NCBI GenBank assembly: GCA_951812665.1
Contig: CATOST010000018.1
Coordinates: 1-64,000 of the forward strand
Reading direction: 5' to 3'
Length of the DNA stretch: 64,000 nt
From: an uncultured Acidobacteriota bacterium
GTDB taxonomy: Bacteria; Acidobacteriota; UBA6911; RPQK01; JAJDTT01
Numbering within the stretch: the stretch's first letter is position 1; each line of letters opens with the position of its first letter. A model generated the notes under the pieces. The model saw only the letters and a program-made list of their open reading frames with translations, was not told the DNA's origin and did no database searches. Position numbers and translations under genes: made by a program. Below are positions 57,491 to 64,000 of this stretch, one piece after another.

Positions 57491-58516
57491 ATGAAACGCG
57501 TTGTGAAGTTGGACGATTTCGACTACGAACTGCCTCGGCGCCTGATCGCCCAACGTCCCCACTCTCCCCGCGACGCTTCGCGCCTGATGGTGCTCCGCCG
57601 GCAGACCGGCACCTGGGAGCACGCCCGGTTCGCCGATCTCCCCGATCTGGTGTCGGAGCAGGACCTCCTGGTGTTGAACGACTCCCGGGTCCTGCCCGCC
57701 CGGTTGGCGGCCGTCAAGGAGACGGGCGGACAAGTCGAGGTGTTGCTGCTGGATGCGCTCGAGAGTCAGGTCTGGCGGGCCCTGCTCAAGCCGGGCCGCC
57801 GGGCCCGCGCCGGCGATCTTCTCACCGTTCATCCGGAATTGCTGTCGATTCGCGTGTTGGACGATCCCGGTCCCGCCGTCCGCCAGGTCCGGTTGGAACC
57901 CGCCGGGGATCTTCAGGAGGTCCTGGAACGAGTGGGACGCACGCCCCTGCCTCCCTACATCCGGCGGGAGGTCGATTCCCGAGACCGCGAAGCCTATCAG
58001 ACGGTGTACGCCGCCAGGCCGGGATCGGCGGCGGCCCCGACGGCCGGGCTCCACTTCACCGAAGCGCTCCTCTCACGCCTGAACCATTGCAAGATCACAT
58101 TGCACGTGGGGTACGGAACGTTTCAACCCGTGGTGGCGGAGCGAGTCGAGGACCACCGGATGCACTCGGAGTACTACGAGGTCTCGGCGGATTCGGCGCG
58201 GCGGATTCGGCGCCAGCGCAGGGCGGGGGGCCGCGTGATCGCGGTGGGGACCACGTCGACCCGGGTTCTGGAGCAGGTTCAGCGCCGCCACGGCGAGGTG
58301 GTGGAGGACCGGGGGTGGACCGACCTCTTCGTGAAACCCGGCTTCGAATTCGGAGTCATCGGCGGCCTCATCACCAACTTTCACCTGCCCCGGACGTCAC
58401 TCCTGCTGCTGCTGGCGGCGTTCGCCGGAGAGCGCCTGCTGAAAGAGAGCTACCGAGAGGCCGTCGCTCGCTGCTATCGCTTCTACAGCTACGGCGACGC
58501 CATGCTCATTGTCTGA
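57491..58516 (+). CDS. queA: S-adenosylmethionine:tRNA ribosyltransferase-isomerase
   Basis: QueA builds epoxyqueuosine on tRNA from SAM. The 341-residue protein has DDFDYELPRRLIAQRP, DLLVLNDSRVLPARL, TPLPPYIRR, AAPTAGLHFTEALL and GGLITNFHLPRTSLLLLLAAF, all in family order. ATG 57491 is chosen at the start of the conserved part. The gene is flanked on each side by a REP-like palindrome. Confidence 0.94.
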   Translation: MKRVVKLDDFDYELPRRLIAQRPHSPRDASRLMVLRRQTGTWEHARFADLPDLVSEQDLLVLNDSRVLPARLAAVKETGGQVEVLLLDALESQVWRALLKPGRRARAGDLLTVHPELLSIRVLDDPGPAVRQVRLEPAGDLQEVLERVGRTPLPPYIRREVDSRDREAYQTVYAARPGSAAAPTAGLHFTEALLSRLNHCKITLHVGYGTFQPVVAERVEDHRMHSEYYEVSADSARRIRRQRRAGGRVIAVGTTSTRVLEQVQRRHGEVVEDRGWTDLFVKPGFEFGVIGGLITNFHLPRTSLLLLLAAFAGERLLKESYREAVARCYRFYSYGDAMLIV

Positions 58517-58578
58517 GAGAGGGAAGAGTGGGGGCGAGAATGTTCCCCCTAAGGCGCTTCTCCTTGAAGGAAGAAAGA

Positions 58579-58603
58579 GGGCGCCCACAAGGGGCGCCCC
58601 TAC
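58579..58603. repeat. REP-like palindrome downstream of queA, supplying the sigma-factor stop codon
   Basis: GGGCGCCCACAAGGGGCGCC, followed by CCTAC, inverted relative to the copy at 57442. The CTA at 58600-58602 is the TAG stop of the sigma-factor gene on the minus strand, so the repeat forms that gene's last codon. Confidence 0.72.
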
Positions 58604-59568
58604 GAAATGAGGGCGAACTCCACGTCGGTGACGTTCTTCAGGGCCTCTTCCATGTAGGCCTTGATCTTCTTGGTCAATGAGATCTGGTTGAGGCGGATCG
58701 CCTCTCGACTCACGCCGAAGCGCGTCCCCAGCTGTTGCAGGGTCTTGGGCTCCTCGGCGATGAGGCGCTCGTTCAGGATGGCCCGTTCCCGTTCGTTCAG
58801 GGTGCCGGCGAACTCGCGAAACTTGTGGGCGAAAAGCCGTTTCAACTCGCCCCGGGCCAGGGTCTCGTCAACCGGATCCCCGGTGGCCTTGAGCATGTCC
58901 AGGTGCCGGATGGTCCGGTTGGGATCGATATAGTTGTCCAGGCTCAGGTCAGAGGACTCGATGGCATGCTCCACTGCCCGGACCTCCTTGACCGGCACAT
59001 CGAGTCTCTTGGCGATCAGCGATGTCGTGGGCTCGATCCCCTGAAGCCGCAGCCGTTCCTTCTCTTTGCGAAGGTTGAAGAGAAGCTTCCGCCGCTGGTT
59101 GGTGGTGCCGATCCGGACGATCCGGAAATTGTCCGTGATGAACTTGATGATGTAGGCCTTGATCCACCAGGAGGCGTAGGTGGGCAAGCGGGTTCCCTTG
59201 TCGGGATCGAATCGGCCCAGGGCTTGGATCAGGCCGATGTTCCCTTCCTGGATCAGGTCCATGACGTTGTTGTAGACGCGCCGGTAGATGAGGGCGATCT
59301 TGACCACCAGCTTCAGGTTGGAGGTGACCAGGCGATAAGCGGCCTCCTGATCGCCTTCCTGCTGATAGCGCCGGATCAGTGACCGCTCTTCTTCCGCCGT
59401 CAGCGGTTCGAACTGGCTGATCTCCAGAAGGTAGCGCCGGAGAGGATCCAGGTTGACCAGCATGGCTTCTTCCCGGGAGGGCAGCTTGCTGGTCTTCTCG
59501 CCCAGAATGGCCTCAAGGCGTTCGGACTCGGGGGCTGAGCCGGCCGGCCCCGGAGGCTGGGAATCCAT
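58600..59568 (-). CDS. RpoH-like (group 3/4) sigma-70 family factor
   Basis: The 322-residue protein has region 1.2/2 motifs DPLRRYLLEISQFEPLTAEEE, LVTSNLKLVVKIALIYRR and DLIQEGNIGLIQALGRFDPD, then KGTRLPTYASWWIKAYIIKFI. The end part NERERAILNERLIAEEPKTLQQLG and GVSREAIRLNQI is region 4. It lacks the long region 1.1 of housekeeping sigma, and the layout resembles heat-shock RpoH and myxobacterial SigB/SigC. It likely controls a stress regulon. The start is ATG 59568. Confidence 0.85.
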   Translation of the reverse strand: MDSQPPGPAGSAPESERLEAILGEKTSKLPSREEAMLVNLDPLRRYLLEISQFEPLTAEEERSLIRRYQQEGDQEAAYRLVTSNLKLVVKIALIYRRVYNNVMDLIQEGNIGLIQALGRFDPDKGTRLPTYASWWIKAYIIKFITDNFRIVRIGTTNQRRKLLFNLRKEKERLRLQGIEPTTSLIAKRLDVPVKEVRAVEHAIESSDLSLDNYIDPNRTIRHLDMLKATGDPVDETLARGELKRLFAHKFREFAGTLNERERAILNERLIAEEPKTLQQLGTRFGVSREAIRLNQISLTKKIKAYMEEALKNVTDVEFALIS

Positions 59569-59577
59569 GGCCGCATC

Positions 59578-59743
59578 TTAACAGCCCGTGGCAAAAGTCG
59601 TCACGGCATTCGACCGTCCCTGCATCCCGGCGGACGGCGTTGCGATTCGGGCACATACTCCCGGTATGCACCCGAATCGCGCCTTGTCCGGCGGGCGCAG
59701 GAACGGTCTCGATGCTCGCGAGACTTTCACCACGGACTGTTAA
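59578..59743. mobile_element. MITE-like palindromic element with 14 bp terminal inverted repeats
   Basis: The 166 bp element starts TTAACAGCCCGTGG and ends CCACGGACTGTTAA; the ends are inverted copies with one mismatch. The arms remain partly complementary across the whole element. An inner palindrome around 59644-59690 has arms GCGATTCGGGCACAT and ATGCACCCGAATCGC. It has no coding capacity and separates the sigma gene from thrC. A deleted relative is at 11473-11575. No target-site duplication is obvious. Confidence 0.72.
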
Positions 59744-59758
59744 CAGATCAGGGTTCGG

Positions 59759-61120
59759 CTAAAGTCTCAGGAGCTGGTGGATCTTCTCCTTGTCGGGCGG
59801 CACCTGGACCGGCGGGTTGGCGTAAGTGGATTGGATCTTGCCGTGCTTCTCGACGATGCGGTTCTCGTAGGCGGCGTGTTCGTAGAGGTTGTCCAAGTGG
59901 TAGTTGACCGTGTACTCGGGGTCCTTGAGTTGATGTCCGGTCAGAATGGCCACCACGTTCTCGGAGGGGTCGATGGTCACTTCGGGACGCTCCTCGGCGC
60001 TCGTATCCAGCAGGCGCTTGAGACCGGCCACCGTGGTGGCCGAGGCAGGTTCGCACCCGATTCCGTCTCGTCCCAGAATCGCCTTGGCGTCGGCGATTTC
60101 CTGCTCCGTGACCTCGTCGCACCAGCCGTCTGAGATCTGGAGGGCGCGAACCGCCTTCTTCCAGCTGATGGGCTGGCCGATCTTGATGGCGCTGGCCAGG
60201 GTCCAGGCATCGTTGACGGGCACCAGTTCTTGCGAGCTGGTCACCAGAGTCCGATAGAGGGGGTCGGCGCCCTCGGCCTGGATGATGGTGATTCTGGGAA
60301 TCTTGTCGATCATTCCCAACTCTTTCAACTCCATCAGGACCTTCCCGTAGGAGGAGCTGTTTCCCAGGTTGCCGCCGGGAACCACGATCCGATCCGGACT
60401 CTTCCAGTCCAGTTGATCCATCAACTCCAGCATCACCGTCTTCTGGCCCTCCAGGCGGAATGGGTTGATGGAGTTCATCAGGTAGAGGTCGGTGTCGGCA
60501 GCCAGTTCCTGAACCAGCTTCATGGCCACGTCGAAGCTGCCCTGGATCTGGAGAGTCAAGGCGCCGTAGTCCAGGGCTTGGGCCAGCTTGCCGAATGCTA
60601 TCTGGCCTTCCGGAATGAAGACGACGGACCTTAGGCCGGCCCGGGCGCAATAGGCGGCCATGGAGGCCGAAGTGTTCCCGGTTGAAGCGCAGGCCACGAC
60701 CTGGGCGTCGAGCCGGATCGCCTGGGAGACGGCCGTGGTCATGCCGTAGTCTTTGAACGAGCCACTGGGGTTCCAGCCCAGGTGCTTCACCCGGAGCCGA
60801 TCCAGACCCACGTATTCGGCGCACCGGGGGGCTTCCAGGATGGGCGTGTTCCCCTCGCCCATAGTCACCACCCGGTCCAGGTCTCCGGCTTCGAAGGGAA
60901 GCAGTTCCCGATATCGCCACACCCCGCTCACGTCGAGGGGGCGATTCGAGAGACGCCTCCGCGAGAAGCTCTCCTTGAGGGAGTCTACGTCGGTCCGGCT
61001 GAAGTCGTAGACGATGTCCAGCAGGTCCTGGCAATGGGGACATTGGTAGAGCTTGTTCTGGATCGGAAACTCCCGGAGACAGGAGTCATTGATGCAGCGG
61101 AATCGGAACCACTCGGTCAT
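59759..61120 (-). CDS. thrC: Threonine synthase
   Basis: ThrC makes threonine from phosphohomoserine with PLP. The 453-residue protein has an N-terminal zinc-ribbon-like part (CINDSCLREF ... CPHCQDLL), then MGEGNTPI, the PLP lysine in NPSGSFKDYGM, ASTGNTSASMAAYCARAG and the PLP-phosphate loop VVPGGNLGNSSSYGK. This matches the long archaeal/bacterial ThrC with zinc ribbon. The ATG overlaps the tlpA stop by 4 bases. Confidence 0.93.
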   Translation of the reverse strand: MTEWFRFRCINDSCLREFPIQNKLYQCPHCQDLLDIVYDFSRTDVDSLKESFSRRRLSNRPLDVSGVWRYRELLPFEAGDLDRVVTMGEGNTPILEAPRCAEYVGLDRLRVKHLGWNPSGSFKDYGMTTAVSQAIRLDAQVVACASTGNTSASMAAYCARAGLRSVVFIPEGQIAFGKLAQALDYGALTLQIQGSFDVAMKLVQELAADTDLYLMNSINPFRLEGQKTVMLELMDQLDWKSPDRIVVPGGNLGNSSSYGKVLMELKELGMIDKIPRITIIQAEGADPLYRTLVTSSQELVPVNDAWTLASAIKIGQPISWKKAVRALQISDGWCDEVTEQEIADAKAILGRDGIGCEPASATTVAGLKRLLDTSAEERPEVTIDPSENVVAILTGHQLKDPEYTVNYHLDNLYEHAAYENRIVEKHGKIQSTYANPPVQVPPDKEKIHQLLRL

Positions 61121-61677
61121 TCTGCCAAAAGGTGACGGATTCGGCTTACGATTTCAGGGGAGTTCCAGACGTACATCCCCACATGATGCAATGCCAGTCT
61201 TCCACGGGCATCGACGATCAGAGTGGTGGGGAGGCCGATGACCTGAAAGCGGCCTTGGAGGATCCGGTCAGGATCCGACAGCAGCAGGAAGGGGTAGTCG
61301 GCGCCGGTCTCTTCGAGAAAGGTTCGGACTGCCCCGGGCTCCTCCCAACTCACGGCGGCAATCGCCAAACCTTCTTTGGAAAGCCTGCGATGAAGGTCGG
61401 CCAGATAAGGCATCTCCAAGCGGCAAGGTCCGCACCAGGTGGCCCAGGCGTTGATCAAAAGGGCCTTGCCCTTCAACTCCCGGAGGGGGACTCGCTTTCC
61501 GTCCAGAGTGGACAGCGATCCGGACAGATCCAGTTGCGGTCTCTCGGCGGCGGGAATCCATGACCGGTAGAGAACGCCCTGAGACGTGACGGCCTCGGCG
61601 CCGCCAAGAAGAAGCGCTGCCGGAAGAGCCGCCGCCAATAGGACGCCGGCGACTCCGATTCTCCCGTTCGTCCGCAT
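61117..61677 (-). CDS. TlpA/ResA-like thiol-disulfide reductase
   Basis: The 186-residue protein has a signal peptide or anchor (MRTNGRIGVAGVLLAAALPA, to about residue 30) and a thioredoxin fold with LLINAWATWCGPCRLEM (WCGPC), then GLPTTLIVDARGRLA with the cis-proline. It is expected to act outside the membrane, reducing or isomerising disulfides, for example for cytochrome c. I chose ATG 61677; ATG 61683 and GTG 61695 are close alternatives, with TATAGT just upstream. thrC overlaps it, an odd pairing. Confidence 0.85.
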   Translation of the reverse strand: MRTNGRIGVAGVLLAAALPAALLLGGAEAVTSQGVLYRSWIPAAERPQLDLSGSLSTLDGKRVPLRELKGKALLINAWATWCGPCRLEMPYLADLHRRLSKEGLAIAAVSWEEPGAVRTFLEETGADYPFLLLSDPDRILQGRFQVIGLPTTLIVDARGRLALHHVGMYVWNSPEIVSRIRHLLAE

Positions 61678-61725
61678 GCCCATTGCCACTAACACTATAG
61701 CAGCCCTGCAGGAGAGGGAAATAGC

Positions 61726-61868
61726 GTAGGGGCAACCCTTGTAGTTGCCCTTCCGCTGGCGGCCTCTCGGCGAACCGTTCCTGGGTTCTTCGCCAATGGT
61801 GTCCCGGGGAACCGGCCCAGCTTGTGGATGCGAGTACGAAAGAGGGCACCCACAAGGGATGCCCCTGC
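61726..61868. repeat. Head-to-head pair of REP-like palindromes before lutA
   Basis: GTAGGGGCAACCCTTGTAGT at 61726-61751 and the inverted GGGCACCCACAAGGGATGCC at 61844-61868, 92 bases apart. The DNA between shows no gene. The layout resembles a bacterial interspersed mosaic element. Confidence 0.72.
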
Positions 61869-61951
61869 AATGCCGTCATAGTAGACTGTCCGAGCCGCGG
61901 GGCCCGGACACCAATTCGGACCCCGTTCCGGAAAATTGGGCGGACGTCGCT

Positions 61952-62677
61952 ATGAAGGTGTCGCTGTTCGTGACCTGCCTGGTGGATCAGGTCTTTCCCC
62001 AGGTGGGACTCAGCACCGTCAAGATCCTGAATCGCCTGGGGGTCGAGGTCGACTTCGATGAACGCCAGGCGTGTTGCGGCCAGCCGGCGTTCAACAGCGG
62101 CCACTCCGAGGAGAGCCGCACCGTGGCCCGCCGATTCCTGGAAGCTTATGCCGACAGCGGCCCTGTCGTGGTTCCCTCCGGATCGTGCGCCACCATGCTC
62201 AAGGTGTTCGTCCCCACTCTTTTTCCGCCCGACTCAGGGGAGAGGCGGCTGGCCCGGGAGATCGCCGGGAGGACCTACGAGCTGTCCGACTTCCTGGTCT
62301 CGGTCCTGGGAGTGACCCGGACCGGCGCCCGCTTCCCGGAGGCCGTCACCTACCACGACGCCTGTCACCAGCTTCGGGAATTGGGGATTGCCCGGCAGCC
62401 GCGCCTCTTGATCGAGGGCGTTGAGGGAGTGCGGTTTCGGGAGCTGCCCCACGCCGACCGATGTTGCGGATTTGGCGGGACCTTCTCGGTCAAGTTCGCC
62501 GACGTCTCGGCCGCCATCGGAGAGGACAAGGTGGACACCATTCACCAGTCGGGGGCCCGCTACGTGGTGGCCAACGACGTGAGTTGCCTGATGCACATCG
62601 GCGGACTGCTCCAGCGTCGGGGATCCCAGGTCCGGACCCTGCATCTGGCCGAGCTGTTGTCGAAGTTCGAGGAGTAG
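61952..62677 (+). CDS. lutA: Lactate utilisation protein A, (Fe-S)-binding CCG-domain protein
   Basis: LutA is part of the LutABC complex that oxidises L-lactate. The 241-residue protein has two CCG-domain motifs: ACCGQPAFNSGH with SCATML, and HDACHQLRELG with RCCGFGG, as in heterodisulfide reductase-type iron-sulfur proteins. ATG 61952 is at the start of the family (MKVSLFVTCLVDQVFPQVG). The stop is 2 bp before the lutB GTG. Confidence 0.92.
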   Translation: MKVSLFVTCLVDQVFPQVGLSTVKILNRLGVEVDFDERQACCGQPAFNSGHSEESRTVARRFLEAYADSGPVVVPSGSCATMLKVFVPTLFPPDSGERRLAREIAGRTYELSDFLVSVLGVTRTGARFPEAVTYHDACHQLRELGIARQPRLLIEGVEGVRFRELPHADRCCGFGGTFSVKFADVSAAIGEDKVDTIHQSGARYVVANDVSCLMHIGGLLQRRGSQVRTLHLAELLSKFEE

Positions 62678-62679
62678 CC

Positions 62680-64000
62680 GTGCAACTCAGGATCCGGCCC
62701 AACACCTCGGCGGTCTTGTCCGACGCCAACCTTCAAGCCAACCTCAGGCCGGCCCTGGAGAAGTCGCTCCAGGCCCGGGATCGCGCCGTTGCGGAGGTCT
62801 CCAACTGGGAAGAGCTCCGGCAGCACGCCCACGACGTCAAGGCCCATACCCTCTCCCGCCTGGACCACTATCTCGAGCAGTTGGAGCGGAAGGTCGTCGC
62901 GCAGGGCGGCAAGGTGGTCTGGGCCGACACCGGAGCCGAAGCCCTGGAGTTCATCGTGGGCCTTCTCCAGGAGCGGGAAATCAAGAAGGTGGCGAAGAGC
63001 AAGACCATGCTGGGCGAGGAGATCCATCTCAACGAAGAGTTGGAACGAGCCCAGCTGGACCCGGTGGAAACGGACCTGGGGGAGTACATCATCCAGCTCT
63101 CCCGGGAGACGCCCTTTCACATCGTGACCCCGGCGCTGCACAAGTCGAAGGAGGAAGTGGTCGAGCTCTTCGGCCGGGAGCTGGACATGCCCCCCACCGA
63201 CGACGTGGAGGCGATTACGGCCACGGCGCGAGCCGTCCTGCGGCGCCATTTTCTGACAGCCGGCGCCGGAATCACCGGCGTGAATTTCGGCGTTGCCGAA
63301 ACCGGAACGCTGGCGGTGGTGGAAAACGAGGGGAACGTCCGCCTCTGCGCCTCCCTGCCGGAGGTGCACATCGCCATCATGGGCATCGAAAAGGTGATTC
63401 CCCGAGCCCGGGACCTGGCGGTGTTTCTGAAGCTCCTCTCGCGGAGCGCCACCGGACAGAAGAGCACCAGTTACGTCAACTTCATCAACGGTCCTCGCCG
63501 GGAGGGAGAGTGGGACGGGCCGCGGGAATTCTATCTGGTGCTGGTGGACAACGGCCGGAGCCGAATTCTGGCGGACCCCGAATTGAGGCAGACGCTGGCC
63601 TGCATCCGTTGCGGCGCCTGCCTGAACGTCTGCCCCGTGTATCAGCGTATCGGCGGCCACGCCTACGGCTCCACCTATCAGGGGCCCATCGGCGCCATCT
63701 TGACTCCTCAACTGACCTCGGCGGAGGCGGCGCCCGAACACCCCTTCGCGTCTTCGCTCTGTGGAGCCTGCTACGAGACCTGTCCGGTCAAGATCGAGAT
63801 CCCTCAGATTCTGTTGAAGTTGCGCGAGCGGGTCCAACGGAGTAAACAGCGGCTGGCCCACCAGCTGCCGCTGGAAGCCTGGGCCATGCAGTTCTGGGCT
63901 TGGGCCATGAGTTCTCCCGGCCGGTATGAATTCCTGGGGAATCTTCTGCGCCGGGTCCAGCCCTACTTCGTGCGGGAGGGGCGGCTACGGCTACGCCTGC
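62680..64000 (+). CDS. lutB: Lactate utilisation protein B (iron-sulfur protein), 3' end beyond the window
   Basis: The frame is open from GTG 62680 to the right edge, 440 residues. It has the LutB N-terminal domain (VAKSKTMLGEEIHLNEEL, HIVTPALHKSKEEV, GITGVNFGVAETGTLAVVENEGN) and two ferredoxin-type clusters, CIRCGACLNVCPVYQ and CGACYETCPVKIEIP. In the LutABC pathway it carries electrons from L-lactate oxidation. The GTG lies 2 bp after the lutA stop, so they are one operon. A lutC gene probably follows outside the window. Confidence 0.92.
   Translation, partial: MQLRIRPNTSAVLSDANLQANLRPALEKSLQARDRAVAEVSNWEELRQHAHDVKAHTLSRLDHYLEQLERKVVAQGGKVVWADTGAEALEFIVGLLQEREIKKVAKSKTMLGEEIHLNEELERAQLDPVETDLGEYIIQLSRETPFHIVTPALHKSKEEVVELFGRELDMPPTDDVEAITATARAVLRRHFLTAGAGITGVNFGVAETGTLAVVENEGNVRLCASLPEVHIAIMGIEKVIPRARDLAVFLKLLSRSATGQKSTSYVNFINGPRREGEWDGPREFYLVLVDNGRSRILADPELRQTLACIRCGACLNVCPVYQRIGGHAYGSTYQGPIGAILTPQLTSAEAAPEHPFASSLCGACYETCPVKIEIPQILLKLRERVQRSKQRLAHQLPLEAWAMQFWAWAMSSPGRYEFLGNLLRRVQPYFVREGRLRLRL

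Overview
The window is a high-GC bacterial chromosome segment that most likely comes from an Acidobacteriota-like organism. The best taxonomic hint is a secreted von Willebrand factor A protein at 13040-14524 of the type named after Acidobacteria. A gene-dense, mostly vertical-looking gene set is consistent with that, but no rRNA gene is present, so the phylum stays an inference.

Layout. 1-4.2 kb: coenzyme F420 genes, with a frame-broken cofH facing a tight npdG-cofD-cofC-cofE operon. 4.5-8.9 kb: one 1456-residue protein joining a fatty acyl reductase, an acyl-activating enzyme, an acyl carrier domain and a PlsC acyltransferase. This is the most striking gene here and a candidate ether-lipid or alkyl-lipid synthase. 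8.9-17.8 kb: tRNA-Ser(GCU), a Tsx-like porin, rnhB-pcm, tyrA with a DUF374 acyltransferase, and a leftward run rpmE, prfA-prmC-HIT-folE-VWFA. 17.8-29.7 kb: a rightward replication and translation block, rpsA-hup-dnaA-dnaN-gyrB-gyrA-TPR-rpsU. DnaA-box-like sites between dnaA and dnaN make this the probable chromosome origin, and recF is not in its usual place.

29.7-48 kb: metabolic genes. They include pmtA, hpt, acs, bacilliredoxin, gcdH, a kinase-dCMP deaminase fusion, walJ-purB-pncB, mtaB, acpS, pgeF, purD with a frameshifted purE, fmdB, serS, a GntR regulator, an adenosine deaminase family gene and tRNA-Ser(UGA). 48-51.6 kb: an accessory-looking patch next to that tRNA. It has a HEPN-MNT toxin-antitoxin pair, a putA gene missing blocks of its aldehyde dehydrogenase half, and an ATPase remnant in which the Walker A end is joined directly to the C-terminus. 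51.6-64 kb: pyrE, an Nramp-related transporter without the DPGN motif, a ClpX-like ATPase without the zinc domain, an MFS exporter, queA, an RpoH-like sigma factor, tlpA-thrC, and lutA with lutB running off the right edge.

Two dispersed palindromic families lie between genes. One is a roughly 166 bp element with 14 bp terminal inverted repeats (59578-59743) that has a shorter relative at 11473-11575. The other is a short REP-like palindrome found six times as three head-to-head pairs; in two places it supplies the stop codon of the neighbouring gene. Several lipid genes (the four-domain synthase, DUF374, pmtA, acpS) may work together on envelope lipids, and many adjacent genes overlap by four bases (ATGA), showing translational coupling.
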